DNA of 9,014 bases. Origin: Clostridia bacterium. GTDB lineage: Bacteria; Bacillota; Clostridia; UBA1381. The stretch is taken from positions 1 to 9,014 of the forward strand of contig JAFODX010000113.1 of NCBI GenBank assembly GCA_017380475.1, given 5' to 3'. The notes under the pieces were generated by a model. That model searched no databases and was not told the DNA's origin. It saw nothing but the letters and a program-made list of their open reading frames with translations. Within the stretch, counting starts at the first letter, position 1; the number at the start of each line of letters is the position of its first letter. This document shows, one piece after another, positions 5,077 through 9,014 of this stretch. Position numbers and translations under genes: made by a program.

Positions 5077-5674
5077 ATAATGTAACGATGTGAATTATAC
5101 ATCCGTTTTCAATGATTTTCAATTTACTGAAATTGCCGTTTAACGCATCAACCGCAAAGAAATCCGTTATTCCCGTTCCGATGCATTTAAAATATGCCTC
5201 TTTAATTGTCCATATTTCAAAGAACCGTTCTGTAACTTTGGGCGGATACTCTGCATCAAAATCGGCATCGTCTGTTCCGAACACATAATTAAGCTCGTTT
5301 GGTGTACATACACGTTTTGCAAGCTTTAGTGATACGGGCCGTATTTTTTCAATATCAATTCCAACTGTTTTGTCCGATATCACGGCAGTGACAATGTTTT
5401 TGGAATGGCTTATATTAAAAAACAGTCCGGACGAATTATTTGAATGAAGCTTACCCTTATCATCGGCAAAAATAACAAACGATTCAGGTGTATCGCCTGT
5501 TGCATCAGAAAGCATTTTCCGAACAAGCCATTCACCTGCAAGCGTGCATTTTTTCTGGTCGGCCTTTTTTATTCTGCGAACTCTGTCTTTGCGTTCGTCC
5601 GACATACACGAGAAACTGCGTCTGAGGGTATCATCGTCAAGGTCTTTTATATCAACGGTTATGTATTTGAGCAT
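5075..5674 (-). CDS. Sfp-type 4'-phosphopantetheinyl transferase
   Basis: Transfers the phosphopantetheine arm of coenzyme A to a serine of acyl- or peptidyl-carrier proteins, turning them to the holo form. The 199-residue protein shows Sfp-family motifs: GKLHSNNSSGLFFNISHS at 74-91, the magnesium-binding VGIDIEK at 104-110 (Asp107, Glu109), and FFEIWTIKEAYFKCIGTGI at 151-169 with the WxxKEAxxK signature (Trp155, Lys158, Glu159, Lys163). It is slightly short for the Sfp type (about 220-230 residues) but twice the size of AcpS. The start ATG at 5674 is chosen for GAAGAAGGG six bases upstream and because the family begins there; the open frame upstream overlaps the preceding gene. No carrier-protein, NRPS or PKS gene is visible. 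The lipase-like gene ends 67 bases upstream on the same strand, so the two may be cotranscribed. Confidence 0.88.
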   Translation of the reverse strand: MLKYITVDIKDLDDDTLRRSFSCMSDERKDRVRRIKKADQKKCTLAGEWLVRKMLSDATGDTPESFVIFADDKGKLHSNNSSGLFFNISHSKNIVTAVISDKTVGIDIEKIRPVSLKLAKRVCTPNELNYVFGTDDADFDAEYPPKVTERFFEIWTIKEAYFKCIGTGITDFFAVDALNGNFSKLKIIENGCIIHIVTL

Positions 5675-5741
5675 CTTGTTCCCTTCTTCGTAATTTGACA
5701 AAATATTATTGCAATTTACCTGTTTCTGTGATAAAATAAAA

Positions 5742-6722
5742 TCAGTTGCAGGCATAGAAATCGAGCAGTGTATTGATATACTCTGCAAGGTCATTATCAG
5801 GCATAGTAAACATTGAATGTTTTGCGTTCTCAAAGCACTGATACTTACTGTTTAAAAGCTTTGCAAGCCGTAACTGAGGTTTGTTTTTTACAACGGTATC
5901 TTTTCCTGCACTTATGATAAAGGTTTCTGATGAAACGTTACGCATTGCCTTGCGGTCAAGGAGCATATCAACGACGCCAAGGACCTCGAAATTCCATCTG
6001 TTTGAGCTTGATGAGTTTCTGTATTTCATATCACGGATTCGCATATCGAGATTGTATTGGAACCGGCATTTGCTTAAATCCATACTGTTCTCCAGCTTGA
6101 AATCGGGGTCGAAATCAGACGAGAATCTGAACTTTGCGTTCCAGCCGAATCTTTTTGCCTCACTCCTCATCAGCAGTCTTAAAACCTGATGCGGCAGCGG
6201 TGTGCATACGGGATACACCATAGGCGAGGAGAGAATGGTTTTGCTGACATTATTTTTGCAATGTGCAAGATAGAGTGCAGATATTGCACCGCCCATTGAA
6301 TGTGAATAGATAAATGCCGGAGCATCATCCGAGTTAGGTGTAACTATCTGGTTCATAAAGCATTCAAGGTCTTTGACATAATCGAAAAAGCTGTCAACGT
6401 GTGTTATCTCGGTATCTTCTATATCACGGTGCGAGTATCCGTGTCCGCGCAGGTCGAACATAAATACGTTGTAGCCCATATTGAGAAAATACCAGCAAAG
6501 CTCATAGTATTTTTTGATAAACTCCGTAAATCCGTGAACAATCACGATTGAGGCACGGGGTTGAGCGCATTTGAAAAACTCATAAAACAAGTCAGCACCG
6601 TCAAAAGACGGGAAATAGCCACGATTGACGTATTTCTCAAGCTCAGCTTCAATTACGGGCATTTCCTTTGCAAAGTCCGCATCGTGTATAATATCGAATT
6701 TTTGGGTTGACTGAAATAACAT
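5742..6722 (-). CDS. Lipase-like serine alpha/beta hydrolase (monoacylglycerol lipase/PldB type)
   Basis: A 326-residue soluble serine hydrolase resembling monoacylglycerol lipases and lysophospholipase PldB. Seen in order: oxyanion segment IVHGFTE at 61-67, FDLRGHGYS at 89-97, nucleophile elbow YSHSMGG at 139-145 with Ser142, a long lid/cap region at about 165-255, acid SAGKDTV at 271-277 with Asp275, and catalytic His302 in NAKHSMF. The elbow has Ser-His-Ser where Gly-His-Ser is usual, a mild departure. No signal peptide or membrane segment is seen, so it should be cytosolic. Start 6722 is chosen because AAGGAG is placed 10 bases before the ATG; the open frame extends to 6758 but would swallow this site. 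It is divergent from the anchored hydrolase at 6777 and upstream of the phosphopantetheinyl transferase. Substrate is inferred only to class: a lipid or other ester. Confidence 0.85.
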   Translation of the reverse strand: MLFQSTQKFDIIHDADFAKEMPVIEAELEKYVNRGYFPSFDGADLFYEFFKCAQPRASIVIVHGFTEFIKKYYELCWYFLNMGYNVFMFDLRGHGYSHRDIEDTEITHVDSFFDYVKDLECFMNQIVTPNSDDAPAFIYSHSMGGAISALYLAHCKNNVSKTILSSPMVYPVCTPLPHQVLRLLMRSEAKRFGWNAKFRFSSDFDPDFKLENSMDLSKCRFQYNLDMRIRDMKYRNSSSSNRWNFEVLGVVDMLLDRKAMRNVSSETFIISAGKDTVVKNKPQLRLAKLLNSKYQCFENAKHSMFTMPDNDLAEYINTLLDFYACN

Positions 6723-6776
6723 TTTAGTTTTACTCCTTATAATAAAGTTTAAAATCAATTGAAAGAGGTGATAATA

Positions 6777-7751
6777 ATGGTATCTTCTGAGAAGAAAGCT
6801 TCCGGAAAGAAAACCCTTAAAAAGGTTCTGAAGGGTAGTGCTATAGCTATTATTATCTTTATTACTATCTCTATGATTGCCACAAAACTGATATATGATT
6901 CCATTTTCCAGCGATATGATTCAGACGTTAAGAAACAGCCTGAGGCACTGGAGGAATTAAAAGCATCGAAAACGATAACATATCAGAGCGGTGAAAACAC
7001 CCTCACAGGCTATCTTTACAAATCACCAAAGAAAACTGATTCGCTTATAGTTTTAGTCGGCGGGTTTCAGTCCGAGGTACTTGAATACACTGACGTGATA
7101 CGCAAATTCACAGCTTCCGGGTTTGACGTGTTCTCGTTTGACAGTACCGGTCACGGAACGAGCGAGGGTGATTCTGCCGTCGGGTTTCCGCAAATCATAA
7201 GTGATTTAAATGCTACACTTGACTATATCGAAAACAGTGACGAGTTCGAATATGAGGACATATTCCTGTTCGGTCACAGCCGTGGCGGATACGGTGTATG
7301 CTGTGTTATGGGTGAACACAAGAGCATATCTGCCGTAATATCCGTAAACGGTGTTGACAAGGCAATGGACGGAATAATGGCAGGATCGGTTGATTCAGTG
7401 GGCAAGCTTGCGTACGGTAACTACCCGTTTTTGTGGGCGTATCAGTCGATGCTTTTCGGCAAAGACTTAGCTGACCGTTCTGCAGTTGAGCGGATAAATA
7501 AATCCAATATACCCGTACTCATAATTCAGTCCGAGAACGATGAAAGAATCCCAAAGGATTTCTTCTCGCTATATTCACATAAAGATGAAATCAACTCGGA
7601 AAATGCAGAGTTTATGCTCTATAACAGTCCTGACAAGGACGGACACACATCAATTCTTTACGATGATAATGGTAATGCAAATCCTGATATCATCAGAAAA
7701 GCTGCTGCATTTTTCAGAAAAAACACAGGTCAGGAGGATTCCTCTGAATGA
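6777..7751 (+). CDS. Membrane-anchored alpha/beta hydrolase
   Basis: A 324-residue serine hydrolase with one N-terminal membrane anchor. Residues 1-19 are Lys-rich (KKASGKKTLKK), a hydrophobic segment spans about 20-38 (SAIAIIIFITISMIATKLI), and the catalytic domain follows. By the positive-inside rule that domain lies outside the cell, as proposed for B. subtilis YqkD-like proteins. Catalytic elements: VLVGGFQSE at 92-100 as the oxyanion strand, FDSTGHGTSEG at 121-131, nucleophile GHSRGG at 166-171 (Ser168), acid QSENDERIP at 251-259 (Asp255), and His290 in DKDGHTS. The start ATG 6777 follows GAAAGAGGTG (6761-6770) at 6 bases; a TTG at 6759 would place the ribosome site inside the gene. Its stop overlaps the glycosyltransferase start (ATGA), indicating translational coupling and a shared process. 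Substrate unknown. Confidence 0.85.
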   Translation: MVSSEKKASGKKTLKKVLKGSAIAIIIFITISMIATKLIYDSIFQRYDSDVKKQPEALEELKASKTITYQSGENTLTGYLYKSPKKTDSLIVLVGGFQSEVLEYTDVIRKFTASGFDVFSFDSTGHGTSEGDSAVGFPQIISDLNATLDYIENSDEFEYEDIFLFGHSRGGYGVCCVMGEHKSISAVISVNGVDKAMDGIMAGSVDSVGKLAYGNYPFLWAYQSMLFGKDLADRSAVERINKSNIPVLIIQSENDERIPKDFFSLYSHKDEINSENAEFMLYNSPDKDGHTSILYDDNGNANPDIIRKAAAFFRKNTGQEDSSE

Positions 7752-8785
7752 AAAATATTGTACTAATACCTGCATATAAACCGGATGAAGCACTTATTAA
7801 GCTTGTTGACGAGCTCACAGCCAACGAGCTCGGTGTTCTGGTTGTTGACGACGGAAGCGGTTCTGAATACAGTTCTGTATTTGAGCAGGTTGCAGAGAAA
7901 GCAGATGTTGTTCATATTCCGTGTAATTCAGGTAAAGGCTTTGCGCTGAAAAGCGGAATCACAACAATAATGAATAACTATCCCGATTGCGAGTATTTTG
8001 TGACCGCCGATTCGGACGGTCAGCATAAAAGTGAGGACATACTGCGTGTGTTTAGCGAGCTTGAACACGGTTCGGAGTTTGTTTTAACCGTACGCAAGTT
8101 CCGCAACAATATGCCTGCACGCTCGAAGTTCGGTAATAATCTGTCCCGATACATTTATACAGTCCTGAACGGACACTATTTTGTCGATAACCAGTCAGGT
8201 CTGCGAGGCTTCTCCGTAAAACACGCAGAATGGCTCGTAAGAGTTGAAGGCAACAAGTACGATTATGAGATGAATATGCTTTATTATGCCGACAAGCAGG
8301 GTGTAATAATAACAACCATCCCGATTGAAGCTGTTTATATCAATAATAATGCTTCGTCGCACTTTAACCCCGTAAAAGATACGCTCAGAATTTATGCAAG
8401 ACTGTTTTACAGTGCAAGAATAACTTTTCTGACATTTTTGTTGGTTGAACAGCTTATGCTGGCAGCAACATTTTTGTCAAACTATTCGTTTATACATATC
8501 AAGATACCGCTAATCGGCGGTACTGCAGTTATACTTAATATAGTTCTTAATAAGTTTGTGGTCTTTCGCCGATTCAGGTACAAGGACCTGATGCGAACGG
8601 TTATATATACGCTTATACGGTATGTGTTCTATACACTCGGAATAATTATATTTGCTAGCGGTATGCCGTTTATACCGTTGATAGTTGCATTCAATATTAT
8701 GGCTATAATTATGGTACCTGCAGAATATCTGTTCCACAAATTCATATATATGTCCAAGTATCAGGACATAAACAAAGAACGGTAA
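7748..8785 (+). CDS. GT2 glycosyltransferase fused to GtrA-like membrane domain
   Basis: A 345-residue two-domain protein likely to make and help move a polyprenyl-phosphate-linked sugar for envelope glycans. Residues 1-215 are a family 2 glycosyltransferase of the dolichol-phosphate-sugar-synthase type: IPAYKPD at 7-13, VVDDGSGS at 32-39, NSGKGFALKSGI at 60-71, the metal-binding DSDGQH at 88-93 (Asp88, Asp90) and DNQSGLRGF at 147-155. From about 225 to 335 a GtrA/DPMS-like domain has four membrane segments (roughly 226-245, 253-275, 283-303, 308-330). It includes NIVLNKFVVFRRF at 264-276, matching the conserved Asn-Lys/Arg-x-x-Val-Phe signature. The ATG overlaps the hydrolase stop; AGGAGG at 7732-7737 lies ten bases upstream. 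Such fusions are known in Firmicutes. The sugar and acceptor cannot be read from the sequence. Confidence 0.9.
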   Translation: MKNIVLIPAYKPDEALIKLVDELTANELGVLVVDDGSGSEYSSVFEQVAEKADVVHIPCNSGKGFALKSGITTIMNNYPDCEYFVTADSDGQHKSEDILRVFSELEHGSEFVLTVRKFRNNMPARSKFGNNLSRYIYTVLNGHYFVDNQSGLRGFSVKHAEWLVRVEGNKYDYEMNMLYYADKQGVIITTIPIEAVYINNNASSHFNPVKDTLRIYARLFYSARITFLTFLLVEQLMLAATFLSNYSFIHIKIPLIGGTAVILNIVLNKFVVFRRFRYKDLMRTVIYTLIRYVFYTLGIIIFASGMPFIPLIVAFNIMAIIMVPAEYLFHKFIYMSKYQDINKER

Positions 8786-8790
8786 AAATA

Positions 8791-8827
8791 AACCCGATGC
8801 GAGTTTTGATAGCTTGCATCGGGTTTT
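8791..8827. terminator. Bidirectional terminator between GT2-GtrA and plsX
   Basis: AACCCGATGC (8791-8800) pairs perfectly with GCATCGGGTT (8816-8825). The stem extends inwards through three more pairs, one of them G-T, to a 9-base loop at 8804-8812. Four T residues end the plus-strand version (8824-8827). On the minus strand the stem runs into a T-rich stretch complementary to 8783-8792. It sits between the stop codons at 8783-8785 and 8830-8832, so it can serve both convergent genes. Confidence 0.87.
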
Positions 8828-8829
8828 GA

Positions 8830-9014
8830 TTATACGTTTAGTGATGCGGCTACGTGGGAAGAAAAGTTTCTGTCCTCAAGCTTAATTGCAAGGTTGACAC
8901 AGGCATATGCAGTATCCTGATTTGCACAGCCGTGCATTTTAACCACTGCCTTGCGTGTGCCCAGAAAAACAGCACCGCCCCGGTCGTTAAATGCGAAAAA
9001 GTCGTAAAGCTCAT
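8830..9014 (-). CDS. plsX: Phosphate acyltransferase PlsX, C-terminal fragment (cut by window edge)
   Basis: PlsX makes acyl-phosphate from acyl-ACP and inorganic phosphate; PlsY then uses it to start phospholipid synthesis. Only the last 60 residues are in the window, read from 9012 to the TAA at 8830-8832; the gene continues beyond the right edge. They match the PlsX C-terminus: FNDRGGAVFLGTRKAVVKMH corresponds to the E. coli stretch around YNGASLLGLRGIVVKSHG, and the next residues, GCANQDTAYACVNLAIKL, parallel its GAANQRAFAVAIEQA. Substitutions in this copy are Cys29 after HG, where Ser or Ala is usual, and a short tail SSHVAASLNV. The gene is followed directly by the shared terminator, so nothing is cotranscribed after it; the frequently adjacent fab, acpP or rnc genes are not on this side. 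It is independent of the GT2-GtrA unit. Confidence 0.82.
   Translation of the reverse strand, partial: ELYDFFAFNDRGGAVFLGTRKAVVKMHGCANQDTAYACVNLAIKLEDRNFSSHVAASLNV

Noticed and set aside
5675..5833. Longer phosphopantetheinyl transferase frame on the minus strand up to 5833
   Set aside because: It overlaps the 3' end of the hydrolase gene in another frame, is not family-like, and ATG 5674 has a well-placed ribosome site.
6738..6743. TATAAT on the plus strand in the divergent interval as promoter of the anchored hydrolase
   Set aside because: The sequence is a perfect -10, but no acceptable -35 is 16-18 bases upstream (TTGACT at 6707-6712 is 25 bases away). Possible but too weak to list as a feature.
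6759..6776. TTG at 6759 as start of the anchored hydrolase
   Set aside because: The ribosome site GAAAGAGGTG (6761-6770) would be inside the gene; ATG 6777 is correctly spaced from it.
1..9014. Defence system, CRISPR array, insertion sequence, prophage, tRNA or rRNA
   Set aside because: I looked for repeated spacers, terminal inverted repeats, transposase or nuclease motifs and structured RNA genes and saw none; the genes are metabolic, division and envelope families.

Overview
The window looks like chromosome from an anaerobic Clostridia-type Firmicute (gut Oscillospiraceae/Lachnospiraceae-like). The basis is AT-leaning composition (about 40% GC by eye), strong AGGAGG-type ribosome sites, extended -10 promoters, a PerR/rubrerythrin peroxide-defence pair, and clostridial-style MinD, methylglyoxal synthase and NadE sequences. 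No species can be named from the sequence alone. It is densely coded: twelve genes (one cut by the right edge) and no gap above about 140 bases.

Layout. (1) 6-1253: the division-site ATPase minD and methylglyoxal synthase mgsA, 18 bases apart, closed by a strong terminator. (2) 1292-3266: a promoter with a Fur/PerR-like operator over the expected transcription start drives perR, a rubredoxin-first (reverse) rubrerythrin, a small BFD-like [2Fe-2S] protein and a CysE-like hexapeptide acyltransferase. A long hairpin separates rubrerythrin from the last two genes, and a strong terminator ends the unit. (3) 3256-4627: a nicotinamidase-like hydrolase and ammonia-type NAD synthetase nadE, a probable NAD unit. 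(4) 4636-5043: a monocistronic PepSY-like lipoprotein with its own promoter. (5) 5075-6722, minus strand: a cytosolic lipase-like alpha/beta hydrolase followed by an Sfp-type phosphopantetheinyl transferase. (6) 6777-8785, plus strand: a membrane-anchored alpha/beta hydrolase translationally coupled to a GT2-GtrA fusion glycosyltransferase. (7) 8830-9014, minus strand: the C-terminal end of plsX, convergent on a shared bidirectional terminator.

How they fit together. Block 2 reads as peroxide sensing (PerR) plus peroxide reduction (rubrerythrin), with an extra iron-sulfur protein and an acyltransferase of unclear substrate. Block 3 is NAD metabolism. Blocks 5-7 lean towards lipids and the cell envelope: acyl-carrier activation, lipase-like hydrolases, a polyprenyl-phosphate-type sugar transferase with a flippase-like domain, and phospholipid initiation.

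I see no defence island, CRISPR array, insertion sequence, prophage, rRNA or tRNA. Most of the window is ordinary core genome. The best second looks are: MgsA has Tyr where the catalytic His98 of the E. coli enzyme should be; the CysE-like protein lacks the serine-binding residues of true serine acetyltransferases; minD is not followed by minE; and the coupled anchored hydrolase/GT2-GtrA pair may be a small uncharacterised envelope-modification unit.
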